From positions 1-64,000 of the forward strand of contig CAKUXM010000002.1 in assembly GCA_934700335.1 (NCBI GenBank): a stretch of 64,000 nt of DNA, written 5' to 3'. Shown in pieces: positions 26,163-33,416 of this stretch; the stretch's first letter is position 1, and the number at the start of each line of letters is the position of its first letter. The position numbers and the translations under genes are program-made. The stretch is from an uncultured Candidatus Melainabacteria bacterium (GTDB lineage: Bacteria; Cyanobacteriota; Vampirovibrionia; Gastranaerophilales; Gastranaerophilaceae). Under the pieces are notes generated by a model that did not search any database, was not told the origin of the DNA, and saw only the letters and a program-made list of their open reading frames with translations.

Positions 26163-27893
26163 ATGGTACACGCTTTAGAAAATAGAGAAATAATTAGTGC
26201 AAAAGCTTTACTAAAAAGCGCATTTAATGAACTTTCACAAGGAAATTATAATCAATGCGAAATCTTAACTAAAGAAGCGCAAGAAATTTTAAAAAACGAA
26301 AACTCAAATGAAAACATTTCAATTTGTCTTTCAATGTTGGGTTTTGTTAAGTACATGAAAGATGCAAACAATTACCAAAAAGCTCTAACCTTCTTAAATG
26401 ATGCATTGTACCTTGCAACTTATAACAACTATATCCCTGCTCAATTGGTATACGAACTATTTTCTGGAATTATAAACTTAAAAGAAAATAACGAAGATTT
26501 AGCAGAAATTCAACTTTCAAAAGCAAAATATTATGCAGTGAAAGATGATGAATTCGGATTAATGGATTTTTCTCTAAAATATTTGGACGAAATCGCAAAA
26601 TTAAAAAATCAAGAACCAAGCAACAAAAGAGATCCTCTTAATGCGTTGGTAAAAATTAGCCAATCAGTTGCAGCCGAAACTGATATTAACAAGCTTTTAA
26701 AAGTTATTGCAGAAGCTGTAAAAGAAACTATCAACGCAGATAGATGTACAGTATTCTTATACGACAAAGAACACGATGAACTTTGGAGCAAAGTTGCATT
26801 AGGTATCGAAAGTTCTGAATTAAGATTTCCGGCAGGAAAAGGTTTGGCAGGTTATACGGTTAAAACTGGAGAAAGCATTAACATCAAAGATGCCTATAAC
26901 GACGAACGTTTTAACAAAGAAATTGATATGAAAACAGGCTACAAAACAAAAACTATTTTATGTATGCCTATTAAAAACTTAAACCAAGAAATCATCGGTG
27001 CATTCCAAGTATTAAACAAAATTGGCGGATATTTCACACCAGAGGACGAAGACTTACTGGTTGCAATCGGTTCTTCTGCAGGTATTGCCCTAGAAAACGC
27101 TCAACTTTTTGCTAAACAACAAAAAATGATTGAAGAACAAAAAGTTGTATTTGATAGCTTTATTGAAACACTTGCAGCATCTATAGATGCTCGTGATAAG
27201 ATTACAGCAGGTCATTCTACAAGGGTAAAATATTATTCTTCGATGATTGCAAAGGCTTTCAACATGGACAACAAGCAAGTTGAAATTATCGAAAAAGCTG
27301 CAATGCTTCACGATATCGGTAAAATTGGTATTAAAGATTCTGTTCTTCAAAAAGAAGGTAAATTAACAGATGACGAATACAAACAAATCCAAAAACACGT
27401 TGAAATTACTCACAACATTTTGGAAAAAATTCATATGTCTGACGATTTCAAAATGATTGCAGAAATTGCTTGTGCACACCACGAAAAATTTGATGGTACA
27501 GGTTATTATAGATATTTATCAAGAGAAGATATTCCTTTTGGTGGTAGAATTCTTGCGGTTGCTGATGTATTTGATGCTATTACGTCAAAAAGACACTATC
27601 GTGATAAAATGCCTATCAGAAATGTTATCAATATCTTAATTAAAGATAGCGACAAGCATTTTGACAGAAGCGTTGTAGATAAATTTTTAACTCTTCCTGC
27701 TAATCAAGTTATTAAAGTATTCTTAACAGAAAACAAATTGACTTTAAAACCAGAAGATGACGAATTTTTAGGAAAATATAATCTAAGAGAATTGTATAAC
27801 TTGTTAGAAAAAGATGCAGATACTTTGACAGAAGAAGAAACAAGATTTGTAACTTTATTCAACAAGTATTACTTAGGACAAGTTGATGATTAA
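26163..27893 (+). CDS. GAF and HD-GYP domain signalling protein with N-terminal TPR-like region
   Basis: A 576-residue protein in three parts: helical TPR-like repeats (about 1-150), a GAF sensor domain (about 165-320, with RCTVFLYDKEHDELWS) and an HD-GYP phosphohydrolase domain (about 335-520). The HD motif LHDIGKIGI is near residue 383 and HHEKFDGTGY near 437. The proline of the GYP signature is replaced (GTGYYRYLSREDIPFGGRIL). HD-GYP proteins hydrolyse cyclic di-GMP or related dinucleotides. No diguanylate cyclase is seen in the window. It heads a seven-gene same-strand series and overlaps the next gene by 8 bp. Confidence 0.9.
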   Translation: MVHALENREIISAKALLKSAFNELSQGNYNQCEILTKEAQEILKNENSNENISICLSMLGFVKYMKDANNYQKALTFLNDALYLATYNNYIPAQLVYELFSGIINLKENNEDLAEIQLSKAKYYAVKDDEFGLMDFSLKYLDEIAKLKNQEPSNKRDPLNALVKISQSVAAETDINKLLKVIAEAVKETINADRCTVFLYDKEHDELWSKVALGIESSELRFPAGKGLAGYTVKTGESINIKDAYNDERFNKEIDMKTGYKTKTILCMPIKNLNQEIIGAFQVLNKIGGYFTPEDEDLLVAIGSSAGIALENAQLFAKQQKMIEEQKVVFDSFIETLAASIDARDKITAGHSTRVKYYSSMIAKAFNMDNKQVEIIEKAAMLHDIGKIGIKDSVLQKEGKLTDDEYKQIQKHVEITHNILEKIHMSDDFKMIAEIACAHHEKFDGTGYYRYLSREDIPFGGRILAVADVFDAITSKRHYRDKMPIRNVINILIKDSDKHFDRSVVDKFLTLPANQVIKVFLTENKLTLKPEDDEFLGKYNLRELYNLLEKDADTLTEEETRFVTLFNKYYLGQVDD

Positions 27894-29343
27894 AAAACTT
27901 TTGATAATATTCTTGATATGTTTTTTTAATATATCAACGGCTTTTGCAACGATTGAACCTCAAAAATATCAAATACTTGAGGATTTCAATAGCGCAATGG
28001 CAAAATTCAAAAGTAGCAACGTTAGTATTGCGTATGAAGAATTTTCTCAAATCGTTAACTCTAGCCCAGATAATAATGATTACATCAATCTGGTTTTAGC
28101 AGGTAAACTAAGCGATATTGGATTGTATAATTTAGCGGGCAAAGCCAGATTAAAAATAAAAGATGCAGAATTAGCTCAAATCCCATTGAAAAATATTGAT
28201 GAAATTTATTTTCAAAATTCAAAAATCAATACTGAAGATGAAATATACTTGAGTGAATGCTTTGCGGATATAGTCTACAACAACATGAGCAAAGAAATAG
28301 CCTCAGATTTGACGGCAAATACAGAAATCAGAAAAAAATACGATTACGCTCAATACTTAACTGCTCTTGCTTGGTACAAAAGCGGTAATATTCAAGAAGC
28401 TCAAAAATACATAGACGAGGCAATCAATAAAAATCCTAAGAATATTTCATACAAATATTTACAAGTAAAAATTTTAGCCGACGAAGGATTAAAAGATAAA
28501 GCTCAAAAAGAAGCTGAGGATATTAAAAAATCTGTTATCTTAACAGATTTTTATGCTAAGAAATATAAAGAAATTGAAGAATATATTTTATACAAAAACA
28601 CAAAAAATGAAAGATTAAAAAACTACCATTTAGCTTATTATCACTACAACAGAGACGATTATCTTCGTTCTCTAAAAGTTATGCCAATGGCAAATGCTAA
28701 AAATAAAAAAGAAAATTCAAAAATTTATGCGTTAATAAGTCAAAATTATGTGGCATTAAAAGAATATGAAAAGGCATCTTTGAATGCGCAGAAGTCTTAT
28801 AAATTAAATCGCAAAAATCCAGATGCGCTAATTTTATTGGGTGATTTAGCGTACGGAAAAAGAGATTACAAAGGCGCATTAAAATTCTATAAAGAAGCCA
28901 TGAGTTACGATAAAGATTCATATTACGCTGATGTAAAAACTGCAAAAGCATATTTAGAACTTGGTAAAAAACAAAAAGCTCACGAAATTTTATCAAAAGT
29001 TCTAAAAAATACATCAGACTCTTATGAAGCCTATTATCTAATTTCGTTATTAGACTCATATAAGGAATTGGCTTATCTAAAAAAAACAATAGGATTAAAC
29101 AGTGAATTTGCAGACGGTTGGCTAGAATTAGCAGATTTTGAGCGTGAAAGAGCAAATTATGACCTTGCTCAAATATACCTTAATAATGCGTATAATCTTG
29201 ACCAAACTTATTACAAATATTATTATTATCAAGGAAAGCTTTTTGAAAAATTGAATGATAATATAAGCGCAAATTACTATATCGAAAAAAGCAAAAAATT
29301 AAACCCAAATTTTATAGAAGAAAAGAAAGAAAAAAAGAAATGA
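27886..29343 (+). CDS. Secreted TPR-repeat protein
   Basis: A 485-residue protein starting at the ATG at 27886, which overlaps the HD-GYP stop (ATGATTAA). It has a signal peptide (MIKKLLIIFLICFFNISTAFA) and then repeated helical pairs with TPR character (for example ALAWYKSGNIQEAQKYIDEA, PDALILLGDLAYGKRDYKGA). It should lie in the periplasm or be surface-attached and act as a protein-binding scaffold. The tight overlap with the signalling gene before it and the response regulator after it (ATGA overlap) suggests a joint role, which remains unknown. Confidence 0.75.
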   Translation: MIKKLLIIFLICFFNISTAFATIEPQKYQILEDFNSAMAKFKSSNVSIAYEEFSQIVNSSPDNNDYINLVLAGKLSDIGLYNLAGKARLKIKDAELAQIPLKNIDEIYFQNSKINTEDEIYLSECFADIVYNNMSKEIASDLTANTEIRKKYDYAQYLTALAWYKSGNIQEAQKYIDEAINKNPKNISYKYLQVKILADEGLKDKAQKEAEDIKKSVILTDFYAKKYKEIEEYILYKNTKNERLKNYHLAYYHYNRDDYLRSLKVMPMANAKNKKENSKIYALISQNYVALKEYEKASLNAQKSYKLNRKNPDALILLGDLAYGKRDYKGALKFYKEAMSYDKDSYYADVKTAKAYLELGKKQKAHEILSKVLKNTSDSYEAYYLISLLDSYKELAYLKKTIGLNSEFADGWLELADFERERANYDLAQIYLNNAYNLDQTYYKYYYYQGKLFEKLNDNISANYYIEKSKKLNPNFIEEKKEKKK

Positions 29344-29996
29344 CAGATACAGAAAAGAAGAATATATTAATTGTAGAAGACCACGAGTTAACAAGGTTTG
29401 GTTTGAAAACAAATTTTGAAGGAATGGATATTATTGAAAATATTTACGAAGCGGAAGATGCAGATCAAGCTTTAAAACAATTCAAAGAGCATAAGATTGA
29501 TTTAATCATTATGGACTTAGGTTTGCCAAACGTGGACGGTATAGAAACAACAAAAAGAATACGATTAATTGATTCTGAAGTAAAAATTATTATCCTAACA
29601 TCACATAGTGATGAAAAAGCCGTTTTGAACAGTTTAAAAGCAGGAGCAAACGCTTATTGTTCAAAAGAAATAAACTTAAAAACATTAGAAACAGTTGTTA
29701 AATCAGTTTTAGATGGTGCAGCATGGTTTGATCCAAGCATTGCACATATCGTACTAAGAGCTGCCGCAAATCAACAAGATGCACCTGTTGAAGGTCAAGA
29801 AGACTTTAATTTAACAACTAGAGAACTTCAAATTTTGAAACTTATTGCAAAAGGATATAGCAACATTGAAATTGCGAAAGAATGTACAATTAGTATTAAT
29901 ACTATCAAAGCTCACGTTGCAAATATTTTGCAAAAGTTAGAAGTTGAAGATAGACTTCAAGCAGCACTAAAAGCTATAAAATATCAAATAGTTTAA
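29340..29996 (+). CDS. NarL/FixJ-type response regulator (REC-LuxR)
   Basis: A 218-residue two-component response regulator. The receiver domain has the acidic pair ED at 13-14, phospho-acceptor Asp59 in LIIMDLGLPN and a conserved Lys in AYCSKE. The C-terminal LuxR-type helix-turn-helix (LTTRELQILKLIAKGYSNIEIAKE...INTIKAHVANI) binds DNA. The start codon overlaps the TPR gene stop by 4 bp. No histidine kinase is adjacent. The tandem arrangement with a second REC-LuxR regulator is notable. Confidence 0.93.
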   Translation: MTDTEKKNILIVEDHELTRFGLKTNFEGMDIIENIYEAEDADQALKQFKEHKIDLIIMDLGLPNVDGIETTKRIRLIDSEVKIIILTSHSDEKAVLNSLKAGANAYCSKEINLKTLETVVKSVLDGAAWFDPSIAHIVLRAAANQQDAPVEGQEDFNLTTRELQILKLIAKGYSNIEIAKECTISINTIKAHVANILQKLEVEDRLQAALKAIKYQIV

Positions 29997-30006
29997 GGAA
30001 TAATAA

Positions 30007-30624
30007 ATGCCCGAATTAGGAAAAGTTTTAGTTATTGACGATAATCCTAAATTTTTAGAAGACTCATTGCCACTATATGGTTATGAAGTAGAGTCTGCTG
30101 TTGATGGATTAAAGGCAATGAAAACTTTATCTAAAAAAACAGATTTTGACATTATATTACTTGATGTAATGATGCCTAACATGAATGGTTGGGACGTACT
30201 AAAAGAAATTCGAGAAAATGAAAACACAAAGCAAATACCAATAATAATGACAACGGCTATTAGCGAAGAGCAAAAGATAGTAAAAGGTCTAAAAATGGGA
30301 GCCGATGATTATATTGTAAAACCCTTTGTGCTTTCAACATTGCTTGCAAGAATAGAGGCAGTGATAAGACGTTCCGCTTGGAACAAAAATGATAGCAATC
30401 AGATTGATATTAAAAAAGTAAAATCGGTAAACAATGAAATTACCCCAAAAGAATCTGCGGTGCTTGAACTTTTGACCAAAGGACTAAACAACAAAGAAAT
30501 AGCAGAAGAACTGGACATTACGGAAGTTACTGTTAAGACACACCTGAGAAATATTTATAAAAAGTTTAACGTAAACAGTCGTACACAATTAGTTTTGATG
30601 GCTATACAACTAAGTTCAAAATAG
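30007..30624 (+). CDS. Response regulator with OmpR-like receiver and LuxR output
   Basis: A 205-residue regulator. The receiver (VLVIDDNPKF, phospho-acceptor Asp53 in ILLDVMMPNMNGWDVL, GADDYIVKPF) looks like OmpR/PhoB receivers, while the output is a LuxR-type helix-turn-helix (ITPKESAVLELLTKGLNNKEIAEEL...VTVKTHLRNIYKKF). This combination also occurs in Ycf29-like regulators of cyanobacteria and plastids, which is compatible with a Cyanobacteriota-related host but is not proof. It is 10 bp downstream of the first regulator and has an AAGGA ribosome site. Confidence 0.9.
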   Translation: MPELGKVLVIDDNPKFLEDSLPLYGYEVESAVDGLKAMKTLSKKTDFDIILLDVMMPNMNGWDVLKEIRENENTKQIPIIMTTAISEEQKIVKGLKMGADDYIVKPFVLSTLLARIEAVIRRSAWNKNDSNQIDIKKVKSVNNEITPKESAVLELLTKGLNNKEIAEELDITEVTVKTHLRNIYKKFNVNSRTQLVLMAIQLSSK

Positions 30625-30653
30625 GTTACACCCGATAAAAGGAGACAAATTTA

Positions 30654-31187
30654 ATGAGTGATTATTCAAAAGATGAGTTAATTACACTAATTCAAAAAAA
30701 TCCACAAGAATTTAACGAATGGATAAAAGATAAAGAAGATGTTGATTTGAGCGAAGTTGATTTTTCAAATCTAGTATTGGATAACATCAACTTTGCAAAT
30801 GCAGATTTGAATTCATCATCATTTGCTGATGCACAATTAACAGAGGTTAATTTCACTAACTGCGATTTAACATCAGTTGATTTTACAAGAACAAATCTTG
30901 TTGAATGCGATTTTACAGAAAGTATTCTTCCAGGTGCAGATTTTAGTTATGCTGTTGTAAGTTATTGTAACTTTACAGAAGCAGATATGACTGGTTGCGT
31001 GTTCCAGGAATCAGATTTATCAAACTCAGACTTCTCAACTGCTGATAATTTAGATGCCTGCCGTTTTGATGAAGAAACAATTTGGCCAGACCAAGATAAA
31101 TTACCAGAAGATTTTGATACAAGCTATAGCAACGACTTATCATCACTAAAAGACGATGATGACGTTCCTGCTCATTCAGATTACTAA
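30654..31187 (+). CDS. Pentapeptide-repeat protein
   Basis: A 177-residue cytoplasmic protein. From about residue 30 to 125 it consists of A(D/N)LXX-type pentapeptides (VDFSNLVLDNINFANADLNS...CDLTSVDFTRTNLVECDF), expected to form a right-handed quadrilateral beta-helix. The C-terminus is acidic and flexible. Such proteins can mimic DNA or act in protein interactions; the role here is unknown. Its TAA stop overlaps the ATG of rsmE (TAATG), so translation is coupled. Confidence 0.85.
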   Translation: MSDYSKDELITLIQKNPQEFNEWIKDKEDVDLSEVDFSNLVLDNINFANADLNSSSFADAQLTEVNFTNCDLTSVDFTRTNLVECDFTESILPGADFSYAVVSYCNFTEADMTGCVFQESDLSNSDFSTADNLDACRFDEETIWPDQDKLPEDFDTSYSNDLSSLKDDDDVPAHSDY

Positions 31188-31930
31188 TGCCACAGTTTTT
31201 AATAAATTCAAAAAATATAGAAAACAATATGGTTATAATTGACGACAAAGAAAATTATAACCATATTGCCAAGTCTTTGCGAGCAAGAGTCGGCGAAGAT
31301 TTACTTTTGATTGACGAAAATGAAATTCAATACGAAACGAAGGTCGAAGAAATTACTAAAAACTATGTAAAAGCTTCTATTGAAAACTCTTATAAATCAA
31401 AACGTAAACTTGATTACGACCTTTATATCGCAATAAGTCCTTTGAACAGCAATGCTATAAATACCATATTTGAAAAGCTAACAGAATTAGGTGTTAGAGG
31501 TTTTTATCCTGTTTACACTGATAATTGTGCCGTAAAAAAAGATGTTATAACAAAAAAAATCGAACGTTGGCAAAAAATTTGTTATGAATCTTTTAAACAA
31601 TGCGAAAGAGCAGATATTCCGACTTGTTTTGAATTAACAACAATTCAAGAGGTTATCAAAAAAGATTTTGACCATATTTTGTGTTTTACGGAACGCTCAA
31701 GCAAATACCAATTTAAGGAATTTTTAAATAATAATAAATTTAAGCAAAATGATAAAATTCTTGTTATAATAGGACCAGAAGGTGGTTTTTCAAAAGCTGA
31801 ATTTGAATTTTTTGAAAAAGAAAATTTGAATACAATTTCTTTGGGAGAGTTGATTTTGAGGGCGGATACAGCTTCTATTGTAGCGATAGGAAATATTATT
31901 TATGAAAATTCAGACATTGGAAAAACTTAA
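31187..31930 (+). CDS. rsmE: 16S rRNA (uracil-1498-N3) methyltransferase
   Basis: A 247-residue SPOUT-class methyltransferase. The N-terminal PUA-like part contains HIAKSLRARVGE, and the C-terminal knot has the family hallmark IIGPEGGFSKAEFEFF followed by SLGELILRADTASIVA. RsmE methylates U1498 of 16S rRNA in the 30S subunit. The start is in TAATG overlap with the pentapeptide gene and the end overlaps cca by 29 bp, so this is a compact operon segment. Confidence 0.95.
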   Translation: MPQFLINSKNIENNMVIIDDKENYNHIAKSLRARVGEDLLLIDENEIQYETKVEEITKNYVKASIENSYKSKRKLDYDLYIAISPLNSNAINTIFEKLTELGVRGFYPVYTDNCAVKKDVITKKIERWQKICYESFKQCERADIPTCFELTTIQEVIKKDFDHILCFTERSSKYQFKEFLNNNKFKQNDKILVIIGPEGGFSKAEFEFFEKENLNTISLGELILRADTASIVAIGNIIYENSDIGKT

Positions 31931-33311
31931 AAAAGATAAAATTTTAGAAGAAATAAAAAAAAGTTCAGAAGGTATTGAAATTTACGTTGTAGGTGGTGTA
32001 ATCAGAGATTTGTACACTGGTAAAGCGAACTTTGACAAAGATTTGATTGTTTGTAATCTTGAAGCTAAAAATTATGCGATGGATTTAGCCGAAAAACTTA
32101 ATGCAACCTTTATTCCTCTTGATGAAGAAAACAAAATTTATAGGCTTGTACTAAAAGATAAAAAGACCTTTATAGATATTACAAACCCTATAAATAATAA
32201 CCTTGAAGAAGACTTGAAACGCAGAGATTTTACGATTAATTCAGTTGCGATGAATATTGATACCTTTGAGGTTTTGGACTTAAACAATGGATTGAAGGAT
32301 TTAAAAAACAAAAAAATCAGAATGATTGAGGAAAAAAATTTTGTTGAAGATCCTTTGCGATTGTTGAGAGCATACCGTTTTCAAGCTGTAACAGGTTTTG
32401 AACTTGATAGCAAAACTGAACACACAATAAAAAAACATATCAAACTAATTAATAATCCTGCAAAAGAAAGAATTAATTACGAATTGATGAAACTTTTTGA
32501 CGGTGCTTATACGGTAAAAGCTTTGCTAAATATGGATAAATCAGGAATTTTATATGAGATTTTGCCTATATTTTTAGAGGTAAGAAAAGTTCCGCCAAAC
32601 ACGCATCACCACTTGGATTTGCTACATCATTCTATAGAAACTGTTAATCAAATACAAAACTTTTATAATATTGCAAAACCTGAAGTCAAAGAGCATTTGG
32701 ATAAAGTTGATTTTGGTGGATTTTCAAGACTTGCTCATTTAAAACTTGCGGGTTTTCTGCATGATATCGGGAAACCTTCTTGCTGGACGATTGAAGAAGA
32801 TACAGGTCGTCATAGATTTATCAAGCACGAAGAAGTTGGTAGCAAATTAGCCACTCCTATTTTGAGAAAGCTTAAATTTTCCAAAAAGCAAATCGAATAT
32901 ATTTGTAAAATGATTAAAAATCATATTTATCCATCACATGTAATTGCGACAGAGGTTTTGACGAATAAAGTCAAAATGAGATACGTGCGAAAAATGGAAG
33001 ATGACGTTATCGATAATATCTTTTTAGCGATGTCTGATAGACTTTCAGCAAGAGGAAAAGCCATAACTGATGAAGTTGTTCACAAAAATATTTCGGGACT
33101 TACAAACCTAATGAAATTTTATCTTGAAGTGAAAGACAATCTTGAACCATTACCAAAACTTTTGAGCGGAGAGGAAATTATGGATATTTTAGATATCAAA
33201 CCATCAAAGGAATTGGGCGAAGTTATAAAATCATTGCAAGAAGAACAGCTTAATGGCGAAATCACAACAAAAGAACAGGCTGTTGAATTTGTGAAAAAAT
33301 ATAAATTATAA
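31902..33311 (+). CDS. cca: tRNA nucleotidyltransferase / poly(A) polymerase family with HD domain
   Basis: A 469-residue class II nucleotidyltransferase. The catalytic head has YVVGGVIRDLYTG and DKDLIV (the acidic metal motif), then EDLKRRDFTINSVAMNI and the flexible-loop DPLRLLRAYRFQA. An HD phosphohydrolase domain follows (FLHDIGKP...RFIKHEEVG). It most likely adds or repairs the CCA end of tRNAs. The two tRNA genes in this window already encode CCA, so repair may be the main need. It overlaps rsmE by 29 bp. Confidence 0.9.
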   Translation: MKIQTLEKLKKDKILEEIKKSSEGIEIYVVGGVIRDLYTGKANFDKDLIVCNLEAKNYAMDLAEKLNATFIPLDEENKIYRLVLKDKKTFIDITNPINNNLEEDLKRRDFTINSVAMNIDTFEVLDLNNGLKDLKNKKIRMIEEKNFVEDPLRLLRAYRFQAVTGFELDSKTEHTIKKHIKLINNPAKERINYELMKLFDGAYTVKALLNMDKSGILYEILPIFLEVRKVPPNTHHHLDLLHHSIETVNQIQNFYNIAKPEVKEHLDKVDFGGFSRLAHLKLAGFLHDIGKPSCWTIEEDTGRHRFIKHEEVGSKLATPILRKLKFSKKQIEYICKMIKNHIYPSHVIATEVLTNKVKMRYVRKMEDDVIDNIFLAMSDRLSARGKAITDEVVHKNISGLTNLMKFYLEVKDNLEPLPKLLSGEEIMDILDIKPSKELGEVIKSLQEEQLNGEITTKEQAVEFVKKYKL

Positions 33312-33314
33312 GGT

Positions 33315-33416
33315 TTTTGTAGGGTTAGTAAACAAGTTTTTTGGATTGCTTCGTCGTTTCACTCCTCGCAATGACATGTTTTGTTTATTGTGATTTTCAC
33401 CCCAACAAACCTACAT
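33315..33416. repeat. Intergenic inverted-repeat element
   Basis: TGTAGG (from 33318) pairs with CCTACA near 33415, and TAAACAA pairs with TTGTTTA further in. The centre carries GGATTGCTTCGTCG...CTCCTCGCAATGACA, a form of intergenic repeat found in many unrelated bacterial genomes. It lies between the convergent cca and SNF2 genes and may act as a terminator for both. Confidence 0.6.
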
